NCBI GenBank assembly: GCA_041655035.1
Contig: JBAZCN010000004.1
Coordinates: forward strand, 6,628 to 70,627
DNA: 64,000 bases
Origin: NAT127 sp041655035
GTDB lineage: Bacteria > Pseudomonadota > Gammaproteobacteria > Pseudomonadales > Porticoccaceae
Reading direction: 5' to 3'
Notes under the pieces: model-generated
The model's input: the letters and a program-made list of their open reading frames with translations, nothing else
Told to the model about the DNA's origin: nothing
The model's database searches: none
Made by a program: the position numbers and the translations under genes
Shown here: positions 35,502 to 43,520 of the stretch, in pieces
How the letters are laid out: every line of letters starts with the position of its first letter
Position numbering within the stretch: the stretch's first letter is position 1

Positions 35502-35696
35502 TTGAAGAACAAGCCCACCAAGATACTCCCCGCGCCGCGTAGCGGGGAGAACGCCAAGTTTTTCGGGGAGCACAACAAGAGCGTGGCGGTCAGGACCTGC
35601 TTGATGTGCGGGATTCGCTTCGTGTCCGCCGGACCGCAGAACCGCCGCTGCACCCCCTGCTCAGAGAAGGTCGCCATCTTGGGCTTGACGCCGTGA
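35502..35696 (+). CDS. Small zinc-ribbon-like protein
   Basis: A 64-residue basic protein with two CxxC knuckles (TCLMCG and RCTPCS) 14 residues apart, the spacing of a zinc ribbon. The only start in frame with the cysteines is TTG 35502, with TGAGG about nine bases upstream. Probably nucleic-acid binding; no family assigned. Confidence 0.55.
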   Translation: MKNKPTKILPAPRSGENAKFFGEHNKSVAVRTCLMCGIRFVSAGPQNRRCTPCSEKVAILGLTP

Positions 35697-35733
35697 GCGG
35701 AGAAAGGCCCTATCCCGACCGTGCCCGGACGGG

Positions 35734-35757
35734 TAGAATCTTGTTTGTAAATACAAG
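35734..35757 (+). promoter_or_regulatory. Possible methyltransferase promoter with operator-like palindrome
   Basis: -10 box TAGAAT (35734-35739) touches CTTGT-N8-ACAAG (35740-35757). The palindrome covers the expected transcription start, 28 bases before the GTG of the methyltransferase. Restriction-modification genes are often controlled by such sites; no controller (C) gene is apparent, so the AlpA-like protein or the methyltransferase itself could be the binder. Confidence 0.4.
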
Positions 35758-35784
35758 CCGCAGAGAACCGGGAAATATAGCATA

Positions 35785-36735
35785 GTGTTGAAAGAATTTG
35801 CCCTAGATTATGAATCGCTCGCATTCCGCACGACGCGAGCGATTCACGCCGACTGCTTGGAGTGGATGGGCAGCATTCCAGCAGACAGCCTCCACGCCAT
35901 CGTCACCGACCCACCCTATGGCGTGAAAGAATACGACTTCGATCAACTGGAGAAGAAGAACAACGGCAACGGCGGCATCTGGCGTATCCCGCCGTCCTTT
36001 GATGGGCATGTCCGCTCCCCCCTCCCTCGATTTACGGCGCTGGACAAGAAAGAACGCGAAGCCATTGATCGTTTCTTCTTCGAGTGGGGCAAGCAGGTGA
36101 TGCACGCCCTTCGGCCCGGCGGTCATGTGTTCCTCGCCAGTAACTCCTTTCTGTCGCAACTGGTGTTCGGTGCGCTTGTGCGCAGCGGCCTAGAGTTTCG
36201 CGGCGAGTTCATCCGGCTAGTGCGCACCCTACGCGGAGGCGACCGCCCGAAGAATGCTGAGGATGAGTTCCCGGACGTGTGCTCAATGCCGCGAGGCTGC
36301 TATGAGCCGTGGGGTATCTTCCGCAAGCCTATCCCGGCGAAGATGACCGTTGCCGAGTGCCTACGCACCTACCAGACCGGCGGACTGCGCCGTCTCGCTG
36401 ACGGAAACCCCTTTGCGGATGTTGTTGTCAGCGAGCGGACGCCGAAGCGTGAGCGGGAGATTGCGAACCACCCGAGCATCAAGCCGCAATCCCTCATGCG
36501 CCAGATCGTCCGCGCGGCCCTCCCTTTGGGCGAGGGCGTGATTGCTGACCCGTTCATGGGCTCCGGCTCCACCGTTGCCGCAGCGGAGGCGCTAGGGCTT
36601 CATTGCGTGGGCGTCGAACGGTATCAAGACTATTACGACATGGCCGCCGAAGCGGTGCCGCAGCTCGCCCGCGCAGACGTTCGATCCTTCGCCCATAAGG
36701 AAGCGGAGCTGGAATCACAGCTCCACCTCATCTGA
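35785..36735 (+). CDS. DNA methyltransferase (N6-adenine or N4-cytosine, beta class)
   Basis: A 316-residue site-specific DNA methyltransferase. Catalytic motif IV is TDPPYG (residues 42-47) and SAM-binding motif I is DPFMGSGST (255-263). The order IV before I puts it in the beta class, with the recognition region between. DPPY fits m6A or m4C, not m5C. The start is GTG 35785. It ends one base before the end of the convergent nuclease gene, so the pair is a likely type II restriction-modification system. Confidence 0.9.
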   Translation: MLKEFALDYESLAFRTTRAIHADCLEWMGSIPADSLHAIVTDPPYGVKEYDFDQLEKKNNGNGGIWRIPPSFDGHVRSPLPRFTALDKKEREAIDRFFFEWGKQVMHALRPGGHVFLASNSFLSQLVFGALVRSGLEFRGEFIRLVRTLRGGDRPKNAEDEFPDVCSMPRGCYEPWGIFRKPIPAKMTVAECLRTYQTGGLRRLADGNPFADVVVSERTPKREREIANHPSIKPQSLMRQIVRAALPLGEGVIADPFMGSGSTVAAAEALGLHCVGVERYQDYYDMAAEAVPQLARADVRSFAHKEAELESQLHLI

Positions 36736-37389
36736 TTAAAGCGGCATGTCCGGCGCGTTGTATATCCAATTCGCCATCATCTTTTCATAGCCGGAGCTGG
36801 TCACGCTTGCCGTGATGGTTCTCCGGCTGGTCTCCGACCGCCCCGCGAACTTCCAATCATCCTTCGTCAATTGCGCGCCCGCAACGCGGAGAAAGCGGAA
36901 GGGCATAGGCGGCACACCTTTCGCTTCATCGACCGCGCGATTGGCGTCAAACATGATCACCATAAGCCAGCAGTCCTCCGCGTTGTGGCCCTGCCAGGAC
37001 TTGAGGTAGCGCGACGCCTTCACCTCAATACCTTCATCGCAGTATTGCTGCGAGTCATTCGGGAAGCGTCCAGCGGGGAGTAGGTCGGGGTGTCCGTTGT
37101 GGTAACGATTCTTGACGATGCCCGGCGAGTGCTTGGGCAGATTCGCGGTCATGAACTCACCCACAATGCTGCTAAAGTTCGCGGGCATCAGCATCGTCTC
37201 GAAGCGCGGTGATGCGTTCTCGTGCAGCCGAACATTAACCATCTGCATGAAGCCGATGAAATCATTCATCGCCGCGCAGATATGCTCAATGGTCACGCCG
37301 TAGGGGATAACCGCCCGCGGGTTGAAGTGTTCGATCCGTACCGGGTCGGGGTTGCAAGCCGCAAATTCAATTTGATCTTCTGGTGTCAT
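36736..37389 (-). CDS. Putative type II restriction endonuclease
   Basis: A 217-residue protein, convergent with and directly abutting the methyltransferase. A PD-(D/E)xK-like site is visible: PD at residues 101-102 (GHPDLLPAG) and IEVKAS at 121-126, followed by WQGHNAEDCWLMVIMFDAN, a core layout seen in several type II enzymes. No named family recognised, so the recognition site is unknown. I prefer ATG 37389; a TTG at 37407 would add six residues. Protection of the host chromosome would depend on the neighbour. Confidence 0.7.
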   Translation of the reverse strand: MTPEDQIEFAACNPDPVRIEHFNPRAVIPYGVTIEHICAAMNDFIGFMQMVNVRLHENASPRFETMLMPANFSSIVGEFMTANLPKHSPGIVKNRYHNGHPDLLPAGRFPNDSQQYCDEGIEVKASRYLKSWQGHNAEDCWLMVIMFDANRAVDEAKGVPPMPFRFLRVAGAQLTKDDWKFAGRSETSRRTITASVTSSGYEKMMANWIYNAPDMPL

Positions 37390-37500
37390 CAGTTCCGTTT
37401 CGCTCAACAGATCATATCAAACCTGTCATGCTAACGGTGAACAAGAATATGTGCCAGCGCAAAGACCGGCGACCGGATCGCGCAGCCGTCGCCGGAAAGA

Positions 37501-37530
37501 AAAAAGCCACCGCTGAGGGTGGCTTCTTCA
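37501..37530. terminator. Rho-independent terminator near the right end of the island
   Basis: Stem GCCACC (37506-37511) and GGTGGC (37518-37523) with A-run before and T-rich sequence after. On the minus strand it ends in TTTTT and would stop transcripts coming from tRNA-Ser, replacing the gene's native terminator that the island displaced. Confidence 0.7.
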
Positions 37531-37575
37531 TCGTCTCGCAGGGCCTTACTCCATCGCATTCCAGCACTTAGGGAA

Positions 37576-37595
37576 AGGCGGGTTTTTAGGCGGGT
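37576..37595 (+). promoter_or_regulatory. Right paired AGGCGGGT site
   Basis: AGGCGGGT at 37576-37583 and 37588-37595, 12 bases apart, 44 bases inside attR. Its sequence is almost identical to the left pair (26644-26663). Probably an integrase arm-type site. Confidence 0.6.
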
Positions 37596-37638
37596 GCGCC
37601 GTCAAAACCCTGCAAGAAGGCCAGTAATACTGGCAAAA

Positions 37639-37653
37639 TTGGCGGAGGGACAG
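37639..37653. repeat. Right attachment site core (attR) within tRNA-Ser
   Basis: TTGGCGGAGGGACAG, identical to attL at 26499-26513. It covers the encoded CCA and the 3' acceptor strand of tRNA-Ser, so integration keeps the tRNA gene intact. Confidence 0.88.
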
Positions 37654-37727
37654 GGATTCGAACCCTGGATGCCTTTCGACACGCCGGTTTTCAAGACCGG
37701 TGCTTTCAACCGCTCAGCCATCCCTCC
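37640..37727 (-). tRNA. tRNA-Ser (UGA)
   Basis: Minus-strand class II tRNA, 88 nt with encoded CCA (TGG at 37640-37642). Acceptor arms GGAGGGA/TCCCTCC, anticodon stem ACCGG/CCGGC-type around loop CTTGAAA (anticodon TGA), long variable arm and T-loop GTTCGAATC. Its 3' end is the integration target of the island. Transcribed from the promoter at 37740-37767. Confidence 0.95.
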
Positions 37728-37739
37728 AAAGAGGCGCAG

Positions 37740-37767
37740 ATTATACAGCCCACGCCTCTTCTGGCAA
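37740..37767 (-). promoter_or_regulatory. Promoter of tRNA-Ser
   Basis: Minus strand: -35 TTGCCA (37762-37767), 16-base spacer, perfect -10 TATAAT (37740-37745), ending 12 bases before the tRNA 5' end. It starts within five bases of the rne stop codon. Confidence 0.7.
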
Positions 37768-37771
37768 GCGA

Positions 37772-40700
37772 TTATCCGCCATGATTCCCGGCATCTGAGC
37801 CGGGGTGCCCATCGCTGCCGCTGTCTCTGCCGCCGGTGTTGCGGGCCTTGCTCCGCGGGTCGTTGGCCGGCCTCTGGAAGTCGACCTGGGCGACGGTGAC
37901 CGGGGGCGGCAGGCTGGTGTCGAGCGGCGCACTGAGCGGCTGTTCGATCACCTGCGACTGGATTACCACCTCGTGCCGCGGTTGCGGGCGACGGCGCGGA
38001 TCATTGCTGGCACGGGGCAGAGCACCTTCGGCTGTCGCGCTGCCGGGCTCTGGCGCCATTTCTGTCGGCGCCTCGATGGCGGGCGCCGGCAAAGCGTCGC
38101 TTGTCGTCGGGGCGGTGGCCGCCGGGGTCAAGTTGACGCTGCTCTCGACCGTTGGCGCATCGCCACCGATCGCTGGGCTGGTCACTGCGGCGCCTTCCGC
38201 CTCGTCGTCGCTGGCGGCGGTGTCGTCAATGACAGCGGCGGCCGTGGGCGGCTCGATCGCGGCACTGTCGTCGGCAGGCGCTGGGGGCGCCTCGGTGGCG
38301 ACGACCGGCTCCGCACGGCTGACGGTCTGTTCTACTGCGACCTGTTCCCGGACAGGCTGTTCCAGGGCAGTTCGTTCTACAGCGACCGGCTCTGCGATGG
38401 ATTGCTCCATGGCGGATTGCTCCACGGGGGCCTGTTCCACGGCGCCTGGCTGCTCCGCGACAACCTGTTCCGCAACGACCTGTTCCGCAACACCTTCCGG
38501 TGCTACCGCCGCAGTGCTGGCGGCGTCGATGCCGGGTTCCTCGGCAGCGCTGGTGGCTTCCGTTTCAGTGGCGGGCGCGAGATCCAGGTTGAAGGTTGTT
38601 TGCTGTGCCGCCCGGTCAGTGTTGAATCGCTCGATGTCCCGGGCCAGCTGTTCGGCCAGGGCCTCGGCGGTGGGGCCGGCAGCGGTCGCCGCGCCCGTCG
38701 GAGCGGAAACGGTGGCCGGCTCGTCGCCGGGTGCCGGTGGGCGCCCGTTGTCACCAGGCTTCGCTTCCGTGTCGGCAAGGGGCTCGTCATGGGTGGCCGG
38801 GATTGGCTGTGGTGCCGGATCCGACGCCGGAGCGGCATCCGCTGCGGCACCGCCGAGCGCGGTGGCGGTGGCGACCAGCGCCTCGGGTAACGCCTGGCGC
38901 TCACGGCGGCGGCGCGGTTCGCGGCGCTTGTCGCTGGGGCGCCGGGGCGGCTGGTCAGTCCTTTCCTGGCTCGGAGCCTGCTCGACCTGCGCTTCTTCGA
39001 CCGGGGCTTCAGCCACTTCGAGCGGAGGGCGGGGTGTTCTGGCCTGGTCGCGACGCCGGTTGCCGCGGGGCTCCTGACGCTTGTCGTCGCGGCCGTTGTC
39101 ATCGCGGGGTGCCGAGCGGTTGCTGTCCGTGCGGGGGCCGGCGTCTCGTTCGGTGCGTTCGGTGCGTTCCTGGCGGTCGGGCCGCTCCTGGCGCTCAGAG
39201 CGATCCTGGCGTTCGGTGCGTTCGCCCCGGTTGCCGCGCTGGGCCTGGGAGCCGCGGCGATTGCCGGAGCCCCCCTGGTCGCGACCGCGCCGGGTGCGCT
39301 GGCCGTCGCGACTGGTTTTGGTGTCGCTGGTCTTGACCTCGGGCTTGACCTGCTCTTCCTGGGCCGCCGGCTCAGAGCCGCTCAGCCAGGTGAGAACCCG
39401 CTGCAGCAGCCCGGCTTTCTTGCCGCTGACGACCACTGCCGGGGCCGCGGCGGCGGGTGCCGGGGCCGCTGGGGCCGGGTGTTCCGCCCGCCCCTGAGGA
39501 GCGGGGGAGGCGGGCGGCAGGTGCTGGACCGCCGGTTGTGGCGCCGGCACAACGACCTCCGGGGCGAGCAGTTCGTGGTTGTGCTCGGAGGCAAACTCCT
39601 CGGTCAGCTTGTAGCTGGTGACGCTGACCAGTTCGTCCTGCTGGCGGAAGCGCTGGACTTCGTAATGGGGGGTTTCCATGTTGGGGTTGGGCAGAATCAG
39701 CACCCGGAGCTTGTTGCGGAGCTCGATATCGGCAATCTCGGGGCGTTTTTCGTTGAGCAGGTAGGTCGCCACCTCCACCGGGGTGATGGCGCGTATTTCG
39801 GCGCTGAACTCTTTCTGGGCCTCATCTTCCACCAGGCGCAGAATCGACAGGGCCAGGGAGCGGGTGCCGCGGATGGTGCCCTGGCCGCTGCAGCGGGGGC
39901 AGATCTTGAAGATCGTTTCTTCGAGCGATGGCCGCAAGCGCTGGCGCGACATTTCGAGCAGGCCGAAGCGGGAGATGCGGCCGACCTGGACCCGGGCGCG
40001 ATCCAGTTCCAGGGCCTTGCGCACGCGGTTTTCCACCTCGCGCTGATTCTTGGCGGCGGACATGTCGATGAAGTCGATGACGATCAGGCCGCCCATGTCC
40101 CGCAAGCGCAGCTGGCGGGCAATCTCTTCGGCGGCTTCGAGGTTGGTCTGGGTCGCCGTTTCCTCGATATCGACGCCCTTGGTGGCGCGCGAGGAGTTGA
40201 TGTCGATGGATACCAGCGCCTCGGTGACATCGATAACGATGGAGCCGCCGGAGGGCAGCTTCACTTCGCGCATGAAGGCGGTTTCGATCTGGTTTTCGAT
40301 CTGGTAGCGGTTGAACAGCGGAATGCTGTCCTGGTAGAACTTGACCTTGCTGTGGAACGAGGGCATCACCTGCTGGATGAAGGCCGCGGCAAGGTTGTAG
40401 GCATCGCGACTGTCGACGATCACTTCGCCGATATCGGGGCGCAGGTAGTCGCGGATGGCGCGGATGATGACGTTGCTCTCCTGGAACAGGAAGTGGGGCG
40501 CGGAGGAACTGTCGGCCTCGGTCTTGATGGTATTCCACAACTGCAACAGGTAGTCGAGGTCCCATTGGAGTTCTTCGCTGGTGCGGCCGATGCCGGCGGT
40601 GCGGACGATGGCGCCCATGCCGCTGGGGAGGTCCAGTTCCCGCAGCGCTTCGCGCAATTCACTGCGTTCGTCGCCTTCGATGCGGCGGGAAATACCACCG

Positions 40701-41107
40701 GCCCGGGGGTTGTTGGGCATCAGCACCAGATAGCGGCCCGCCAGGCTGATGAAGGTGGTGAGCGCCGCGCCTTTGTTGCCGCGCTCTTCCTTGTCGACCT
40801 GGACGATGACCTCGGTGCCTTCCTGGAGCACATCCTGGATGCGCAGGCGATTCTGGTCGCCCGGCTGTTTCTTGAAGTATTCCCTGGCGATTTCCTTGAG
40901 GGGGAGAAAGCCGTGGCGCTCGGCGCCGTAGTCGACGAACGCGGCTTCGAGGCTGGGCTCGATGCGGGCGATCTTGCCTTTATAGATGTTTGCCTTTTTC
41001 TGTTCGCGGGCGCGATTCTCGATGTCGAGGTCATAGAGGTGCTGGCCATCGACCATCGCAACACGCAGTTCTTCCGGCTGCGTGGCGTTGATTAACATTC
41101 TTTTCAT
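37772..41107 (-). CDS. rne: Ribonuclease E
   Basis: Essential endonuclease and degradosome scaffold, 1111 residues from ATG 41107 (MKRMLINATQPEELRVAMVDG). N-terminal half: S1 domain (NIYKGKIARIEPSLEAAFVDYG), 5'-sensor and RNase H-like parts, DNase I-like site with the two metal Asp (VSIDINSSRATKG and LIVIDFIDM), Zn-link CPRCSGQG. The C-terminal half is disordered: an Arg/Glu-rich RNA-binding stretch (RTERQDRSERQERPDRQE-like), then Pro/Ala sequence with many degenerate (A/V)EQ(P/V/S) repeats. It ends in a basic RRRPQPRHEVVIQ segment. Confidence 0.95.
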   Translation of the reverse strand: MKRMLINATQPEELRVAMVDGQHLYDLDIENRAREQKKANIYKGKIARIEPSLEAAFVDYGAERHGFLPLKEIAREYFKKQPGDQNRLRIQDVLQEGTEVIVQVDKEERGNKGAALTTFISLAGRYLVLMPNNPRAGGISRRIEGDERSELREALRELDLPSGMGAIVRTAGIGRTSEELQWDLDYLLQLWNTIKTEADSSSAPHFLFQESNVIIRAIRDYLRPDIGEVIVDSRDAYNLAAAFIQQVMPSFHSKVKFYQDSIPLFNRYQIENQIETAFMREVKLPSGGSIVIDVTEALVSIDINSSRATKGVDIEETATQTNLEAAEEIARQLRLRDMGGLIVIDFIDMSAAKNQREVENRVRKALELDRARVQVGRISRFGLLEMSRQRLRPSLEETIFKICPRCSGQGTIRGTRSLALSILRLVEDEAQKEFSAEIRAITPVEVATYLLNEKRPEIADIELRNKLRVLILPNPNMETPHYEVQRFRQQDELVSVTSYKLTEEFASEHNHELLAPEVVVPAPQPAVQHLPPASPAPQGRAEHPAPAAPAPAAAAPAVVVSGKKAGLLQRVLTWLSGSEPAAQEEQVKPEVKTSDTKTSRDGQRTRRGRDQGGSGNRRGSQAQRGNRGERTERQDRSERQERPDRQERTERTERDAGPRTDSNRSAPRDDNGRDDKRQEPRGNRRRDQARTPRPPLEVAEAPVEEAQVEQAPSQERTDQPPRRPSDKRREPRRRRERQALPEALVATATALGGAAADAAPASDPAPQPIPATHDEPLADTEAKPGDNGRPPAPGDEPATVSAPTGAATAAGPTAEALAEQLARDIERFNTDRAAQQTTFNLDLAPATETEATSAAEEPGIDAASTAAVAPEGVAEQVVAEQVVAEQPGAVEQAPVEQSAMEQSIAEPVAVERTALEQPVREQVAVEQTVSRAEPVVATEAPPAPADDSAAIEPPTAAAVIDDTAASDDEAEGAAVTSPAIGGDAPTVESSVNLTPAATAPTTSDALPAPAIEAPTEMAPEPGSATAEGALPRASNDPRRRPQPRHEVVIQSQVIEQPLSAPLDTSLPPPVTVAQVDFQRPANDPRSKARNTGGRDSGSDGHPGSDAGNHGG

Positions 41108-41664
41108 CGTGTGTGTCCTGTCGTTGCACGAGGACCGCACTGATGCCACAAACACCGATGTGGAAGGTTTCAGGGGCAGATGGACGCGGACAGGCCGGGG
41201 CTCAAGAGCCGGTCGACTATGGTAACATCCTGATTTTTCTGCCTTTATGCATCGAAATTATCCAGTTAAGGACGATAGACCTACGACGTAATCCTGCTTT
41301 GCTGATGTCGGGGCGGCCGGGCGTTCCCAGTGGGAAATCGCTGCGCTCGCGCCTGCGGCCGGGCCGACATACGGAATTCTTAGCAAACCTTGTTCAGTGT
41401 CTCTTGTGGCAACCTGCGGCTTCGGCGAGGTTGCGTGAGAGGGCTTCGTCCCAGTGACAAAGCCTCGGATAACTCAATTGTTGGCAATGTGCTGCTGCCT
41501 GCCGTGCCTATGCATTTCGGCCTTCTATAGGCCGCGTCCTGCACGGCCGCGCAAGCATAGCAAAGATTCTCTTTGCCATCAATGACATAGAAAGTGGTTT
41601 TCCGGTATCGATAAAAGGGTCCCAACTGCTAAAATCGCCGCCCTGTTGTCATGGGTTATTTGTC
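41108..41664 (-). promoter_or_regulatory. Long rne leader / rne-rluC intergenic region with strong hairpin
   Basis: 557 bases between divergent rne and rluC, without a gene. On the rne side a long imperfect GC-rich hairpin is closed by ATGTCGG (41305-41311) and CCGACAT (41364-41370). RNase E of enterics regulates its own mRNA through hairpins in a long 5' leader; the length and structure here would fit, but that function is inference. Confidence 0.45.
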
Positions 41665-42657
41665 ATGGGATTGTCTGGCATGGGGTCGTCTGGCATGGGA
41701 TCGTCACCGGCGGTTGGCGCCTCCGGTTCCTCTTCTTCCGGCGTTACGTTTTTCGATGTCAGCGCCGACGAGGCCGGGCAGCGCATCGACAACTTCCTGC
41801 TGGCCCGGATCAAGGGTGTCCCCAAGTCGCGGATCTACCGCTTGGTGCGCAGGGGGGAGGTACGGGTCAACAAGGGGCGGATCAAACCGGAATATCGGCT
41901 CTGCGCCGGAGACCGGGTGCGGGTGCCGCCGATCCGCCAGGCCGATGCGCCGGCGGCGGTGGTACCCGGCGCCGGGCTGCGCGCACTGCTCGACGATAGC
42001 ATTCTTATGGAGACAGAGGATCTGCTGGTGGTGGACAAGCCCGCGGGGCTCGCGGTCCACGGCGGCAGTGGCGTCAATCTCGGTTTGATCGAGGCGCTGC
42101 GCGCCGCCCGCTCCGATGTTTTTCTGGAACTGGTCCACCGCCTCGATCGCGGCACGTCCGGGTGTCTGCTGGTGGCCCGCAAGCGCCGGGCGCTGAAGGA
42201 TCTTCAGCGCCAGTTGCGGGAAGGGGGAGTGGAGAAGACCTATCTCGCCCTGGTGCTCGGCAGTTGGCCCAAGGGCCTCGACCGCATCGACGCGCCGTTG
42301 CGCAAGAGCACGCTGGGTTCCGGCGAGCGTATCGTGCGCCCCCATGTGGAGGGCAAGCAGGCGATCACTCACTTTCGCGTGGTGCGCCGCTTTGCGGCGG
42401 CGACCCTGCTCGAAGTCGGGCTGGAAACCGGGCGCACCCACCAAATCCGGGTCCACTGCCAGTTGGCGGGGCATCCGCTGGCCGGTGACGACAAGTACGG
42501 ACGGGACGACGACAACGAATACTTTCGCTCGCTGGGCCTGAAGCGGATGTTCCTTCACGCCCACCGCCTTGCCTTCAAGGCGGTGGACGGCAGCAAGGTG
42601 GCGGTGGAATCGCCGCTTCCCGATGATCTCGCGTTGTTTCTGGAAACGCTGCCGTGA
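41665..42657 (+). CDS. rluC: 23S rRNA pseudouridine synthase RluC
   Basis: Makes pseudouridines 955, 2504 and 2580 of 23S rRNA in E. coli. N-terminal S4 RNA-binding domain (AGQRIDNFLLARIKGVPKSRIYRLVRRGEVRVNKGR) and catalytic domain with HRLDRGTSG (catalytic Asp), KTYLALVLG and GRTHQIRVH. Three in-frame ATGs (41665, 41680, 41695) lie in a 15-base tandem repeat, giving an extra MGLSGMGSSGMGSS leader of uncertain use. It overlaps the next gene by four bases. Same rne-rluC pairing as E. coli. Confidence 0.93.
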   Translation: MGLSGMGSSGMGSSPAVGASGSSSSGVTFFDVSADEAGQRIDNFLLARIKGVPKSRIYRLVRRGEVRVNKGRIKPEYRLCAGDRVRVPPIRQADAPAAVVPGAGLRALLDDSILMETEDLLVVDKPAGLAVHGGSGVNLGLIEALRAARSDVFLELVHRLDRGTSGCLLVARKRRALKDLQRQLREGGVEKTYLALVLGSWPKGLDRIDAPLRKSTLGSGERIVRPHVEGKQAITHFRVVRRFAAATLLEVGLETGRTHQIRVHCQLAGHPLAGDDKYGRDDDNEYFRSLGLKRMFLHAHRLAFKAVDGSKVAVESPLPDDLALFLETLP

Positions 42658-43304
42658 GCCGTCGCCCTGAACTGTTGGTGTTCGACTGGGATGGCACCCT
42701 GTCGGATTCCCTCGCCCGGATCGTCGAATGCCTGCAGTTGTCGGCCTGTGAACAGGGCCTGCCGCCGCCGACCGGCGAGCAGGGGCGGGAAGTGATCGGC
42801 CTGGGCCTGGGCGAGGCGCTCCACAGCCTGTTTCCAGAGCTCGACGATGCTCGCCTGGCGGCATTGAGGGCGAGCTATTCCCGCAACTACGCGTTTCTCG
42901 ACCGGGAGCCGGCCCCGTTCTACCCGGGGGTACTGGAGACTCTCGACACGTTGCGCGATGCCGGTTTTGCGTTGGTGGTGGCGACCGGCAAAAGCCGGCG
43001 CGGCTACGACAGGGTGGTGGCCGGGCACGGCCTGGAGGGCTTTTTTCGCGCCAGCCGCTGCGCCGACGAGACGGCGTCGAAGCCCGACCCGCGGATGCTC
43101 AACGAACTGCTGGCGGAATGCGGCTGCCCTCCCGGGCGGGCGTTGATGGTGGGCGACACGGAATTCGACATGGCCATGGCGGCGCGGGCCGGGGTGCCGC
43201 GCCTTGGGGTGAGTTACGGCGCCCATCATCCCGATCGCCTGCAGCCCTATGGGCTGCTGGCCTGCGTCGATCGCTTTGCCGATATTCTTTCCTGTCTGGA
43301 GTGA
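42654..43304 (+). CDS. HAD-family phosphatase (Gph-like)
   Basis: A 216-residue hydrolase with HAD motifs I FDWDGTLSDS, II VVATGK, III SKPDP and IV VGDTEFDM, and an inserted alpha-helical cap between I and II. It resembles phosphoglycolate phosphatases; the true substrate is unknown. The GTG start overlaps rluC (GTGA), so the two are coupled, as in Pseudomonas. Confidence 0.9.
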   Translation: MSRRPELLVFDWDGTLSDSLARIVECLQLSACEQGLPPPTGEQGREVIGLGLGEALHSLFPELDDARLAALRASYSRNYAFLDREPAPFYPGVLETLDTLRDAGFALVVATGKSRRGYDRVVAGHGLEGFFRASRCADETASKPDPRMLNELLAECGCPPGRALMVGDTEFDMAMAARAGVPRLGVSYGAHHPDRLQPYGLLACVDRFADILSCLE

Positions 43305-43403
43305 TCGGGGCAGATGGCGGCGGGCCTTGCGGAGCAAGGGCAGGCCTGAAGCTTGTGAGATCTTGGTAAAGGTTGTCGATAAATAACAGGGTATTTTTCT
43401 GGC

Positions 43404-43480
43404 TGCGATTTCTGCGGTGCGCTTCGTTGCTCAGAGCACCCTCTATAAAGAGTGGAGGGTACCGACGCAGTGGCGCATGC
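43404..43480. repeat. Dispersed palindromic repeat, copy B
   Basis: Contains GGTGCGCTTCGTTGCTCAG (43416-43434) as in copies A and C, followed by AGAGCACCCT and, from 43456, AGGGTACCGACGCAGTGGCG, which resembles the other half of copy C. It lies between the convergent HAD and maf genes. Confidence 0.55.
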
Positions 43481-43520
43481 CTGCTACAGCGTGGCTGGTG
43501 GAGCTTCAGCAGGTCCCGCC

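Larger units (their letters stand above)
26499..37653. mobile_element. Satellite-like integrated island in tRNA-Ser(UGA)
   Basis: About 11.1 kb bounded by a 15-bp direct repeat at 26499-26513 and 37639-37653, the right copy being the 3' end of tRNA-Ser. Contents in order: integrase, AlpA-like regulator, unknown, primase-helicase, repeat-rich origin candidate, serine-recombinase homologue, terminase small and large subunits, five unknown or small genes' worth of cargo, methyltransferase and restriction endonuclease. There is no capsid, portal, tail, lysis, conjugation or relaxase gene. This composition points to a phage satellite (PICI/P4-like lifestyle) rather than a prophage or conjugative element; that lifestyle is inference. 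Confidence 0.85.

Noticed and set aside
26499..37653. Complete prophage or conjugative element
   Set aside because: No structural, lysis, relaxase or type IV secretion genes.
37805..39077. Long plus-strand open frames opposite the rne C-terminal half
   Set aside because: Low-complexity antisense of the Ala/Pro/Glu repeats of RNase E, no ribosome site or family motif.
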